DNA of 22,500 nt from Symbiodinium natans (GCA_905221605.1 CAJNDS010002547.1:170001-192500); one strand, 5' to 3'; positions 7,000-14,068 are shown, counted from the first letter of the stretch. Program-made: numbers and translations. The notes: generated from the sequence alone by a model not told the origin.

Positions 7000-7178
7000 T
7001 AAATACCCTAAACCCTACAGCCTACCCAAACAAGCCCTAAACCCTAAACCGTAGGATTTTAGGGTTTACCTGACTCTGGATTCAGGGCTTCGGGATTTGA
7101 GGTTTAGGGTTTAGGGTTTAGGGTTGAGGGTTGAGGGTTTAGGGTTTAGGGTTTAAGGTTTAGGGTTTAGAGTTTAGG
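7000..7178. repeat. CCCTAAA block followed by TTTAGGG array
   Basis: A degenerate C-strand block (7000-7051, with CCTACAG variants) is followed within about 20 bp by G-strand repeats (7070-7178). Cap-to-cap orientation with almost no unique DNA between. Confidence 0.8.
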
Positions 7179-7261
7179 GTTAGGCTAGACACCTCAAAAA
7201 AAGCCAGTTGCCGGTCAAGGCGCCGAGTCTCCAGGTGTGGCTACAACAGCGATGGCCCTGG

Positions 7262-7554
7262 GGCTTTGGGGTTTGGGGTTTGGGGTTTGGGGTTTGGGGT
7301 TTGGGGTGTTAGGGTTTAGGTCTTAGGGTTTGGGGTTTGGGGGTTTAGGGTTTAGGGTTTAGGGTTTAGGGTTTAGGGTTAGGGTTTGGGGGTTGGGGGT
7401 TTAGGGTTTAGGGTTTAGGGTTTAGGGTTTAGGTCTTAGGGTTTGGGGTTTGGGGGTTTAGGGTTTAGGGTTTAGGGTTTAGGGTTTAGGGTTTAGGGTT
7501 TAGGGTTTAGGGTTTAGGGTTTAGGGTTTAGGGTTTAGGGTTTAGGGTTTAGGT
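7262..7554 (+). repeat. TTTGGGG/TTTAGGG compound array with internal duplication
   Basis: Begins with about 6 TTTGGGG units, then TTTAGGG. A module (AGGTCTTAGGGTTTGGGGTT followed by TTTAGGG units) occurs twice, at about 7319 and 7431, indicating local duplication. The spacer before it (7179-7261) has an open frame ARHLKKSQLPVKAPSLQVWL of unclear meaning. Confidence 0.95.
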
Positions 7555-7591
7555 TCGCAGGAACGACATGAAGCCACGAGGGCAAAACGTC

Positions 7592-7910
7592 AGTAAACCC
7601 TGAACCCTCACCCCCAAATGCTTCAAATCACCCTAAACCCTAAACCCTAAACCCTAAACCCTAAACCCTCAACCCTAAACCCTCAACCCTAAACCCTCAG
7701 GCCCTCAACACAAACACACACGCACACACACCACGCCTGCAAACCCAAGCCCTGTAGACGTACATAAACCCTATAAACTCTACAAACATTACAAACCTTC
7801 TTAACCCTCCAAAACCCTATAAACCCTACAAACCCTAAATTACCCTAAAGCCCTATAGAACCCTATAACCCCCATGTAAACCCTACAAACCCTGAAAACC
7901 CATCGCTTAA
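7592..7910 (-). repeat. CCCTAAA array decaying into CCCTACAAA/CCCTATAAA
   Basis: Perfect units to about 7698, then an AC microsatellite (7708-7735). After that come drifting CCCTATAAA and CCCTACAAAC words up to about 7900. No gene in this stretch. Confidence 0.8.
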
Positions 7911-7955
7911 ACTCCTTTTCGGGTTTGGGGTTTAGGGCTAGGGTTCGGGTCTTAG

Positions 7956-8030
7956 GGCTTCAAGCCCGCTACCGAAGTCAAGTTTCGGGCTGAATGGCTA
8001 AATCCTGAAGCCCCCAACCCAGCCCTGAAG
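7956..8030 (+). other. Spacer with coding-like frame
   Basis: Reads GFKPATEVKFRAEWLNPEAP then NPALKG, between G-strand blocks at 7918-7958 and 8031-8085. Protein-like, no family. Confidence 0.25.
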
Positions 8031-8105
8031 GGTTTAGGGTTTAGGGTTTAGGGTTTAGGGTTCAGGGTTTAGGGTTTAGGGTTCTGGGGGGGGGGGGGGG
8101 GGGGG
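8031..8105 (+). repeat. TTTAGGG array ending in G20
   Basis: About 7 units, then a 20-base G run (8086-8105). The next bases TCCTCATCTGC match TTCTCATCTGC after the G10 run at 12453-12462. Confidence 0.9.
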
Positions 8106-8190
8106 TCCTCATCTGCAAGCTCGGCCCCGTAGCCACCTGCTTGACACTTCATTGCGAATCACAAGCTTCATAGCTCGGGGATAGAAGCTC
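8106..8190 (-). other. Spacer with reverse coding-like frame
   Basis: The reverse frame reads PRAMKLVIRNEVSSRWLRGR then ACR and TGA. It is bordered by the G20 run and by degenerate CCCGAAA repeats at 8191-8222. The following spacer (8223-8303) has no convincing frame. Confidence 0.25.
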
Positions 8191-8303
8191 TAAACCCGAA
8201 ACCCGAAGCCCAAAATCCTAAACCAGGCCAGCTAGGGGGCCTATAAGCAAGACTAGAGACCCCAACCCTGAACTCTGACCCAGCTAGCGGGAGCAGAAGT
8301 GGA

Positions 8304-8490
8304 TCCCTAAACCCTAAACCCTAAACCCTAAACCCTAAATTCTAAGTGGATTTCAACCTCGGCCAGGACGAGGTATCGGGCTTGGGGAGGCGCAGGATTT
8401 TAGGGTTTGGGGTTTGAGGTTTAGGGTTTTTGGTTTAGGGTTTAGGGTTTAGGGTTTAGGGTTTAGGGTTTAGGGTTTAGGGTTTAGGGT
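8304..8490. repeat. CCCTAAA block, 52-bp spacer, TTTAGGG array
   Basis: C-strand block at 8304-8345, short spacer, G-strand array at 8398-8490. A compact example of a unique fragment with outward-facing telomere repeats on both sides. Confidence 0.85.
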
Positions 8491-8550
8491 TCTGCACCTC
8501 AATCCAAACTAGGCACCCAAAGGGCCCCCAAGGCAAATGCAAGACATAGA

Positions 8551-8642
8551 GGATTAGGGTTTAGGGTCTAGGGTTTATAGGGTTTGGGGTTTAGGGTTCA
8601 GTTTAGGGTTGAGGGCTCAGGGTTGAGGGCTCAGGCTTTAGG
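8551..8642 (+). repeat. Degenerate TTTAGGG block
   Basis: Variants TTGAGGG, CTCAGGG and TTTATAGGG dominate. Only two or three perfect units. Confidence 0.75.
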
Positions 8643-8714
8643 GTATCCGACACTGAGCTGATTCTGTCAGGGCCTGTGATTAGCGGCAAGAGCAGAACAC
8701 CCCTAGAGCATAGG
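8643..8714 (+). other. Spacer with coding-like frame, 24 codons
   Basis: Reads VSDTELILSGPVISGKSRTP then LEHR, directly between two G-strand blocks. Composition is that of an ordinary soluble protein. Family unknown. Confidence 0.3.
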
Positions 8715-8858
8715 TTTGGGGTTTGGGGCTTGGGGATTACAAACCCTAAGCCCTAAGCCCTAAGCCCTAAACCCTAAACCCTAAACCCTAAACCCTAGAC
8801 CCTAGACCCTAAAACCCTAGACCCTAAACCCTAAACCCTAAACCTTAATTAACCCTAA
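8712..8858. repeat. G-strand block meeting C-strand array (head-to-head)
   Basis: TTTGGGG repeats (8712-8738) are followed by GATTACAAA, then CCCTAAG/CCCTAAA repeats to 8858, with CCCTAGA variants. This is the orientation expected if two telomeric ends were joined, with at most a few linker bases. Confidence 0.8.
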
Positions 8859-8991
8859 ATCGCAGGATCTCGAAACTATTCCCACTGGTGGGTTCATGAT
8901 CAGAAAGGCACCCGTGGTTGGACCCCACAAAGGGGATGCCGACTCGCAAAAAGAGCAACCCTTACAGCCTGCCCTAAGCTTCAAGTCGTAA
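8857..8991 (+). other. Spacer with coding-like frame ending in TAA, 44 codons
   Basis: Reads KSQDLETIPTGGFMIRKAPV, then VGPHKGDADSQKEQPLQPAL, then SFKS and TAA at 8989-8991. A second frame is also open over 40 codons, a warning that openness is not decisive. Bounded by C-strand arrays on both sides (8739-8858 and 8990-9012). Confidence 0.3.
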
Positions 8992-9021
8992 ACCCTAAAC
9001 CCTAAACCCTCTTAGAGGGTA

Positions 9022-9087
9022 GAGTCTACCCTCGATGCTTCAGTGCCCGGCGCTGGGATTGACAAGCTGCTTGCAGCGAAAAGCTTA
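9022..9087 (+). other. Capped spacer with coding-like frame
   Basis: Reads ESTLDASVPGAGIDKLLAAK then SL, preceded by GTAG. The spacer sits between CCCTAAA (8990-9012) and TTGAGGG/TTTAGGG (9087 on). No family. Confidence 0.3.
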
Positions 9088-9091
9088 GGGT

Positions 9092-9137
<46 letters not shown>

Positions 9138-9240
9138 GGTTTAGGGTTTAGGGTTTAGGGTTTAGGGTTTAGGGTTTAGGGTTGAAGTTTGGGATTGGGG
9201 TTTAGGGTTTTAGGGTTTAAAGGTTTAAGGCTGTGAGGAG
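9087..9240 (+). repeat. TTGAGGG block then TTTAGGG array
   Basis: Eight consecutive TTGAGGG units (about 9088-9140) give way abruptly to TTTAGGG, then decay by 9240. A homogenised variant block. Confidence 0.95.
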
Positions 9241-9250
9241 TTAAGGGTTT

Positions 9251-9337
9251 ATGGGGAAAACGCTGAACGAAAGAAACAACGCCGGTACTCCTAAAACTCA
9301 ACCCCGAATCCTCGACTCCTACCCTACTTCTCCTTAA
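9251..9337 (+). other. Small ORF, 28 codons, ATG to TAA
   Basis: MGKTLNERNNAGTPKTQPRI then LDSYPTSP and TAA. It lies between a G-strand and a C-strand array (9364-9437). Could be a scrap or chance. Confidence 0.2.
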
Positions 9338-9363
9338 ACCCTATCAACCCCCCAATAGCCCTA

Positions 9364-9437
9364 CCCCCTAAACCCTAAACCCTAAACCCGAAACCCCAAA
9401 CCCGAAACCCTAAACCCTAAACCCTAAACCCGAAACC
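9364..9437 (-). repeat. CCCTAAA/CCCGAAA array
   Basis: About 10 units with several CCCGAAA variants. Left cap of the next spacer. Confidence 0.9.
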
Positions 9438-9539
9438 CTACTTCCGCAAACCCAAACATCTCCCACCGCCTTGGACCCCATTCTCGGGCTGGAACCAAGC
9501 CTGGGGCGTCGCCAATGGTGCCAAGGACTCTATAGCTTA
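9435..9539 (+). other. Capped spacer with coding-like frame, 35 codons
   Basis: Reads TLLPQTQTSPTALDPILGLE then PSLGRRQWCQGLYSL up to the TTTAGGG boundary. It is between CCCTAAA and TTTAGGG arrays. No family recognised. Confidence 0.3.
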
Positions 9540-9668
9540 GGGTTTAGGGTTTAGGGTTTAGGGTTTAGGGTTAAGGGTTTAGGGTTTAGGGTTTAGGGTT
9601 TAGGGTTTAGGGTCTAGGGTCTAGGGTCTAGGGCTTAGGGCTTAGGGTTTAGGGTATGTTAGGGATTC
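9537..9668 (+). repeat. TTTAGGG array with TCTAGGG patch
   Basis: About 17 units, with three TCTAGGG units and two CTTAGGG units grouped near 9612-9645. Confidence 0.95.
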
Positions 9669-9690
9669 GGGTTTGAGGAGTTGGATATAG

Positions 9691-9819
9691 GCTCTACTCC
9701 GCCTCTGCGACGACAATGGTCAGTTCTCGGAAGTGCGGCCACATTTCTTGGGAGGAGGTCCCTGTTACGACACAGGCCGCCTAGGAGCTGCAGAGAGTTT
9801 TAAGGGGTTTAAAACTTAG
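9691..9819 (+). pseudogene. Exon-like fragment with AG|G acceptor, 42 codons
   Basis: Reads ALLRLCDDNGQFSEVRPHFL, then GGGPCYDTGRLGAAESFKGF, then KT and TAG at 9817-9819. GATATAG immediately precedes GCTCTAC, so the frame opens directly after a TAG that also makes an AG|G 3' splice site. The last codons (SFKGFKT) are already degenerate telomere-type sequence, so the true exon probably ends near 9790. Family unknown. Confidence 0.4.
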
Positions 9820-9930
9820 GGTTGAGGGTTTGGAGTTTTAGGGTCTTAGGGCTTTAGGGCTTTAGGGTTTTAGGGTTTTAGGGTTTTAGGGTTTTAGGGT
9901 CTTAGGGTTTTAGGGTTTTAGGGTTTTAGG
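9811..9930 (+). repeat. TTTTAGGG octamer array
   Basis: About 12 consecutive 8-bp units (TTTTAGGG with TCTTAGGG and CTTTAGGG variants). Distinct from the heptamer everywhere else in the window. Confidence 0.95.
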
Positions 9931-9965
9931 GCCTGAGGTGCCCAGGCTTGGGGTGTAGGATGTTG

Positions 9966-10059
9966 GCCCTAAACCCTAAACCCTAAACTCTAAACCCTAA
10001 ACCCTAAACCCTAAACCCTAAACCCTAAACCCTAAACCCTAAACCCTAAACCCTAAACC
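9966..10059 (-). repeat. CCCTAAA array
   Basis: About 13 nearly perfect units. Left cap of the next spacer. Confidence 0.95.
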
Positions 10060-10071
10060 GTTGGGGGTGTA

Positions 10072-10149
10072 GGTTTCCCCGGCCTGCGAGTTTACTTAGA
10101 CTCAGGAATTGCGCCCTTTGGCTCGGGAAACTCAGAAAGTAGGGCTTAG
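10072..10149 (+). other. Capped spacer with coding-like frame ending in TAG
   Basis: Reads GFPGLRVYLDSGIAPFGSGN then SESRA and TAG at 10147-10149. GTGTAG|G precedes the frame, another possible AG|G acceptor. The frame's end overlaps the start of the G-strand repeats (AGGGCTTAGGG), so the stop may be repeat-derived. Confidence 0.35.
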
Positions 10150-10321
10150 GGTTGAAGTAGGGCTTAGGGCTTAGGGTTTAGGGTCGAGAGGTGGAGGGTT
10201 TAGGGTTTAGGGTTTAGGGTTTAGGGTTTAGGGTTTAGGGTTTAGGGTTTAGGGTTTAGGGTTTAGGGTTCGGGGTGCAGGGTTTGGGGTTTGGGGTTTA
10301 GGGTTTAGGGTTTAGGGTTTA
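10141..10321 (+). repeat. TTTAGGG array containing a GAGAGGTGG insert
   Basis: About 20 units. GGGTCGAGAGGTGGAGGGTT (10181-10200) interrupts the array and recurs in the next one. Confidence 0.95.
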
Positions 10322-10396
10322 GTCTTCACAGCTCAGCATGCCCCCACGACTCAAAGGGACTTGACTTGGGGCACCGAGGAATTCGGCCTAGATCTT

Positions 10397-10620
10397 CAGG
10401 GTTTGGGGTTTAGGGTTTAGGGTGGAGAGGTGGAGGGTTTAGGGTTTAGGGTCGAGAGGTGGAGGGTTTAGGCTTTAGGGTTTAGGGTTTAGGGTTTAGG
10501 GTCTGGGGTTTGGGGTTTAGGGTTTAGGGCTTAATTAGGGGCTTTGGGGTTTAGGGGTTTAGGGCTTATAGGGATTCGGGCTTACGGCGTAGGGTTTGGT
10601 TTAGGGGTGCAGGGTTGAGG
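10397..10620 (+). repeat. TTTAGGG array with two GAGAGGTGG inserts, decaying rightwards
   Basis: The insert seen at 10181 recurs at about 10420 (one base different) and 10449. From about 10530 the units become irregular. The spacer 10322-10396 has no frame I trust. Confidence 0.9.
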
Positions 10621-10639
10621 ACTTTGGCATATGCGGATT

Positions 10640-10717
10640 TCATGCTTTCGGGCTGAGGAAGTCGAATATTGCGCCGGGGCACACCCGAAGGCGGCTGGCA
10701 TCAACCTTCCAGGTGTG
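10640..10717 (+). other. Spacer with coding-like frame
   Basis: Reads AFGLRKSNIAPGHTRRRLAS then TFQVWV and a TAG formed at the array boundary (GTCTAGGG). Basic composition, no family. Confidence 0.25.
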
Positions 10718-10850
10718 GGTCTAGGGTTTAGGGTTTAGGGTTTAGGGTTTAGGGTTTGGGGTTTAGGGTTTAGGGTTTAGGGTTTAGGGTTTAGGGTTTA
10801 GGGTTTAGGCTTTAGGGTTTAGGGTTTAGGGTTTAGGGCTGAGGGTTTGG
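10718..10850 (+). repeat. TTTAGGG array
   Basis: About 18 units, few variants. The following spacer begins with a short frame DAWVRLRLGFDRHINA ending in TAA (10852-10902). Confidence 0.95.
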
Positions 10851-10975
10851 GGATGCTTGGGTGCGTCTTCGTTTGGGCTTTGACCGGCACATCAATGCCT
10901 AATTAGGGTACTCAAGGCCTATGAGCTCGGAGGGTTTAGGAGCTAGGGTTCAAAAATTTAGGTAGGTATGAGGAT

Positions 10976-11028
10976 ACAAACATACACATACACATACACA
11001 CACGCACGCACGCACGTACGCATGTTAA
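10976..11028 (+). repeat. AC/ACGC microsatellite
   Basis: CATACACATACACACACGCA-type tract. It generates spurious open frames on both strands. A CTG/TTG run follows at 11050-11067 and a G-rich run at 11067-11081. Confidence 0.9.
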
Positions 11029-11081
11029 TGTACATAGGGTTTGGCCTTGTTTGCTGCTGCTGTTGTTGGGGGTGGGGGGGG

Positions 11082-11340
11082 GAGATTTCAGGGCTAGGGT
11101 ATCCTGGGGGTTCGGACTTTGGGTTATATAAGGGTTTGCCCTCACCCCCGTAAAACATACGTCCACACACAACCCCATGATGGCTTCGAAACTACTCTTC
11201 AACATGAACCACTGACGAAGCCAAGAAACTTAGGTTCTGTAGGAATATAAGGCACATCAGCAAGCTTGTGATGACCGCGATGCCTTGAGGCCTGATTACA
11301 CTCCACCAAGCGACGAAGCCAAAGAAGTCTTAACTTTCCG
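11082..11340. other. Unique DNA, one weak frame and a 14-bp near-repeat
   Basis: The forward frame from about 11207 reads TTDEAKKLRFCRNIRHISKL then VMTAMP and TGA. GACGAAGCCAAGAA at about 11213 recurs as GACGAAGCCAAAGAA at about 11310, so this may be part of a diverged repeat of about 97-bp period. No gene can be named. Confidence 0.25.
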
Positions 11341-11344
11341 GGTA

Positions 11345-11572
11345 AAGGTTTAGGGCTCAGGGTTCAGGGCGTTCAGGGTTTAGGGTTTGGGGTTTAGGGT
11401 AGGCAGCAGGGCAAGGCAGAGGGCAATAACGTGAGCTGAAACGAAAACATCCTCCCCTCCCCCCCCCTTCCCCCCACCCCCCGTGAAGGCCATTGTGATT
11501 ATTCAGGGGCCTCGGGTTTAGGGCTTAGGGTTGAGGGTCTAGGGTTTAGGGTTTAGAGTTTAGGGTTTAGGG
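11345..11572 (+). repeat. Two short TTTAGGG blocks around a poly-pyrimidine spacer
   Basis: Blocks at 11345-11400 and 11515-11572. The spacer holds a C/T-rich tract at about 11450-11482. Confidence 0.8.
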
Positions 11573-11705
11573 TAGCTACCTATACCTGGGCATATAACCT
11601 TACGTATCATCCCTGTAACTGGAGCTACTTGGGTTACCCCACTTATAAAGCAGGCTTATAAGCCCAGCTATACGTAGCTACTAAGTCCCACGGGCCTGCA
11701 AGTGA

Positions 11706-11822
11706 GCACGGGTCTCTTGCTTTTGGACGGCACTGCCTCGTGATGATGCACTCTGGCTTAAACCTTGCAAGGCCCTGCTGCGACGGAGGTTGGATGAAAG
11801 AACCCCTAACCTTGAACCCTAA
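11706..11822 (+). other. Spacer with coding-like frame, 38 codons
   Basis: Reads ARVSCFWTALPRDDALWLKP then CKALLRRRLDERTPNLEP and TAA within the next CCCTAAA array. Helix-like and basic. Upstream unique DNA (11573-11705) contains GCTTATAAGC (11654-11663, palindrome) and GTAGCTAC words but no gene. Confidence 0.35.
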
Positions 11823-11909
11823 ACCCTAAACCGTAAACCCGAAACCCTAAACCCTAAACCCGAAACCCTAAACCCTAAGCCCTAAACCCTCAACCACAAA
11901 CCCTAAACT
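11809..11909 (-). repeat. CCCTAAA/CCCGAAA array
   Basis: About 14 units with CCCGAAA variants. Confidence 0.9.
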
Positions 11910-12025
11910 CGAGATGAAAAAGACTCCAGCAGAACATGGCTACTAACACTCGCCCGGAATCCCCCTCAACATTTTGACCCCTGAAAAAGTTTACTGTTTA
12001 GTGTTCAGGGTTGCCTGAGACCCGG

Positions 12026-12176
12026 AAACCCCAAACCCTAGACCCCTAAACCCTAAGGCCCCAAACTCTAAACCCTAAACCCTAAACCCTACACCCTGCA
12101 CCCTAAACCCTAAACCCTAAACCCTAAACCCTAAACCCTAAACCCTAAACCCTAAACCCTAAACCCTAAACCCCTC
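12026..12176 (-). repeat. CCCTAAA array
   Basis: About 20 units, last 10 perfect. The spacer before it (11910-12025) shows only a 10-codon ATG frame. Confidence 0.95.
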
Positions 12177-12186
12177 AATCTGGAGG

Positions 12187-12399
12187 ATGGTCTATAGACC
12201 GAATTCGAGCCATGGCTTGTCGCTGCAGGGACCAGTAGGATGCCCTTGGGGGCGGGGGGCCGCCGTGTTCCACACGTTGTCTGTGATGAGCACGGCTCTG
12301 AGCTACGAAACGTGGGGGCTGCTCTGTTGGGGTGTAGGGTTTAGGGTTTGGGGTTTAGGATTAGGGTTTACGGTTGAGGGTTTAGGGTTTAGGGTTTAG
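12187..12399 (+). other. Capped spacer with ATG-initiated open frame
   Basis: True ATG at 12187. MVYRPNSSHGLSLQGPVGCP, then GRGAAVFHTLSVMSTALSYE, then TWGLLCWG. From about 12336 the frame is translated telomere repeat (FRVWGLGL) and should be ignored. The reverse strand is open over the same DNA, so either strand, or neither, may be coding. Flanked by CCCTAAA left and TTTAGGG right. Confidence 0.25.
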
Positions 12400-12427
12400 G
12401 GTTTCGGGTTTCGGGTTTCGGGTTTAG
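12336..12427 (+). repeat. TTTAGGG array with TTTCGGG patch
   Basis: About 12 units, with three TTTCGGG units near the end. A G10 run follows at 12453-12462. Confidence 0.9.
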
Positions 12428-12508
12428 GCTTGGGAGCTTCCTTGGAGGGAAAGGGGGGGGGGTTCTCATCTGCCAAAGGAGCCTATGGTAAGGGAACCCT
12501 TACATAGA

Positions 12509-12769
12509 TCAGCTCCCACCATGCCTCAAACGGTTCTGGCGACCGTGGGCCTTCGGCCATAGGCAGTTCAATCGGGAAACAGGAAAACTCGTCTCCACGC
12601 CCCAAAAACTCAATAACCCGCAACCGTCCCTAGGCAACCCAAGAGAAAGATAGCCGTGGAGAGCTTTCTCCTGCTCATCTACTACAAACTTGAGTCTCGA
12701 ACTGACGTCCAGTTGTATAGACCCCAAGACAGCCATCTCCTGAGAGGCTTCGGTATCATCGTACTGGCC
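12509..12769 (-). pseudogene. Exon-like fragment with AG|G acceptor, about 86 codons
   Basis: This is the longest non-repeat frame outside the copia relic. It reads GQYDDTEASQEMAVLGSIQL, then DVSSRLKFVVDEQEKALHGY, then LSLGLPRDGCGLLSFWGVET, and ends at TGA (12509-12511). On the reverse strand CCCCAATAG directly precedes GGCCAGTAC, so the frame begins exactly at an AG|G acceptor whose TAG is also the frame's stop. The first 50 residues are strongly protein-like. The later part (RLNCLWPKAHGRQNRLRHGG) is less so and may be past a lost donor site. No family recognised. Confidence 0.45.
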
Positions 12770-12959
12770 CTATTGGGGCTTTACGAGAAAAGGTGACCTT
12801 AAATAGACCACAAATAGTAGAATTCCATTACAATGAGGACCCCAATAAGGTACCCCTATTTTCGGAAACCCCTCATTGTCTCCGGTATGGAGATTTGAGC
12901 GTTTAGGATTCGGATTTCGGGGCTCAGGGCTGTCTTGGTCTATTCTATGTTTCTGGTAG
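12770..12959. other. Unique DNA, possible intron
   Basis: AT-richer, no frame. Contains CAAATAGTAG (12811-12820) shared with 3586-3595. On the forward strand it ends in a pyrimidine-rich run (TTGGTCTATTCTATGTTTCT) followed by GGTAG. Confidence 0.35.
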
Positions 12960-13043
12960 GTGCTCGTCTACGCCGAGTTGAAGGAGGAAGCCTGTTGCAA
13001 CCCGAACCCCTACGTACGTACTGTTGTAGGAATTTCGGCCTGA
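12960..13043 (+). pseudogene. Exon-like fragment with pyrimidine tract and AG|G acceptor
   Basis: After CTGGTAG the frame reads VLVYAELKEEACCNPNPYVR then TVVGISA and TGA. A possible donor, TAC|GTACGT, lies at about 13013, which would leave VLVYAELKEEACCNPNPY as the exon. The acceptor is a textbook pyrimidine tract plus AG|G. Family unknown. Confidence 0.4.
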
Positions 13044-13193
13044 CACGCACTCTGGGGTCTATCGCCTGAATACTGCACAGCAGTGCCCCCCCTCATCCCA
13101 GATTGGGAGGCCAGCATCTTCGGAATCCCAGAAATTTTGTGGGGCTTGTTCGGCTTCTCATAGGCTTCATGGGGCTTGTAGGGCCTATCGGGT
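13044..13193 (-). other. Unique DNA with open reverse frame
   Basis: The reverse strand is open over about 55 codons, beginning YKPHEAYEKPNKPHKISGIP. The YKPH/EKPNKPH pattern comes from CCC(T/A)-AAG-like words similar to degraded telomere repeat, so I doubt it is coding. Confidence 0.2.
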
Positions 13194-13266
13194 AACCCTA
13201 AACCCTAAACCCTAGACCCTAGACCCTAAACCCGAAACCCTGAACCCTAAACCCTAAACCCTAACT
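13194..13266 (-). repeat. CCCTAAA array
   Basis: About 10 units with CCCTAGA and CCCGAAA variants. The spacer to 13342 contains the frame VPSGAHATLPAAHILDCPVS, preceded by CCCTCAG|G, a possible AG|G acceptor. Confidence 0.9.
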
Positions 13267-13342
13267 CCTACACCTAAAGTTCCCTCAGGGGCCCACGCCA
13301 CCCTGCCGGCAGCGCATATTCTGGATTGCCCAGTAAGCTCCT

Positions 13343-13413
13343 ATAAACCCTAAACCCCAAACCCCAAACCCCAAACCCCAAACCCCAAACCCTAAACCCT
13401 AAACCCTAAACCC
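13343..13413 (-). repeat. CCCCAAA block then CCCTAAA
   Basis: Five CCCCAAA units followed by four CCCTAAA units. Left cap of the next spacer. Confidence 0.95.
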
Positions 13414-13582
13414 TGGGGAACCTGGGGGCCCGAAGAAGGCAGACGAGTGCTGCTGCGCATGCTGCGTCACGTGAAGGTCTCGCTGTTGACGCCTCCGGGC
13501 AAGCTGCCGAGCGTGCTGCTCGTGTCCGTGGCGAACTTCACGGAGCGCGCTGATCGCGAGGTGGTTCGGCTCCTTGGTTGGC
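13414..13582 (+). pseudogene. Capped coding-like spacer, 50+ codons
   Basis: The frame from 13432 reads EEGRRVLLRMLRHVKVSLLT, then PPGKLPSVLLVSVANFTERA, then DREVVRLLGW. Leucine/valine and arginine pattern plus GC-rich third positions (mostly G or C) make this one of the most convincing coding pieces. It is bracketed by CCCTAAA (left) and TTTAGGG (right, 13583-13627). Family unknown; it may be a fragment of a helical domain. Confidence 0.45.
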
Positions 13583-13861
13583 AGGGTTTAGGGTTTAGGG
13601 TTTAGGGTTTCGGGTTTAGGGTTTAGGAGGATCCAGGTGGTCGCGCTACTCTTACGCCCCCATTAACTCCCAAAAAAAAACAAGCAACACCCTGCTAAAC
13701 CCTACTCAAAGGTTCAGGGGCAGTTAGAACTGGGGTTGGGCACCATTAGTTCGCATAACAAAACCTAGGCTTCTTGTAACCCTAGTAATAGCTACCTTTG
13801 GACATGCAAGCAACTAAGGTTTTTTGGGGGCATATGTCAGGCCAAAAAGGAAAATAAGAAA

Positions 13862-14068
13862 TTGAGGGGTTCATGTTCTTCGTTCCGGCTTTGTTCGGGC
13901 CCTGCACTAAACGAGGAGTTTGGAAATACGAAAGTTGCGAAGAAATTCAGGGTACTCTCAGGGTATGAGGTTGCATTTCTGGGAAAATGTGCTCCTATAC
14001 TTTACGAAACCCAGGGTACCCTCTCACCTGAAAAGAGCTTTCTTACCCAACTCGGTCACTGTACCTAA
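13862..14068 (+). other. Hypothetical ORF in unique DNA, 68 codons
   Basis: Opens at a TTG, so the start is uncertain. The best part reads ALNEEFGNTKVAKKFRVLSG, then YEVAFLGKCAPILYETQGTL, then SPEKSFLTQLGHCT and TAA. Protein-like, no domain recognised. Lies in a telomere-free stretch (13628-14520) that otherwise holds nothing I can name. Confidence 0.3.

Noticed and set aside
8857-8991. Treating every open spacer as a proven exon
   Set aside because: Here two different forward frames are open over 40 codons. In random DNA of this length one open frame out of six is likely, so open frames without splice sites or motifs were given low confidence.
10936-11205. Open frames over the AC microsatellite on both strands
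   Set aside because: Low-complexity repeat translation (RACVRVCMCMCM), with competing frames.
13044-13193. Reverse 55-codon frame with YKPHEAYEKPNKPHK
   Set aside because: The pattern follows from degraded CCCTAAA-like words and there is no other support.
2124-13630. CRISPR-like regular repeat/spacer layout
   Set aside because: The repeats are telomere heptamers of varying number and both orientations, and the spacers vary in length. The DNA is eukaryotic, and no cas-like genes are present.
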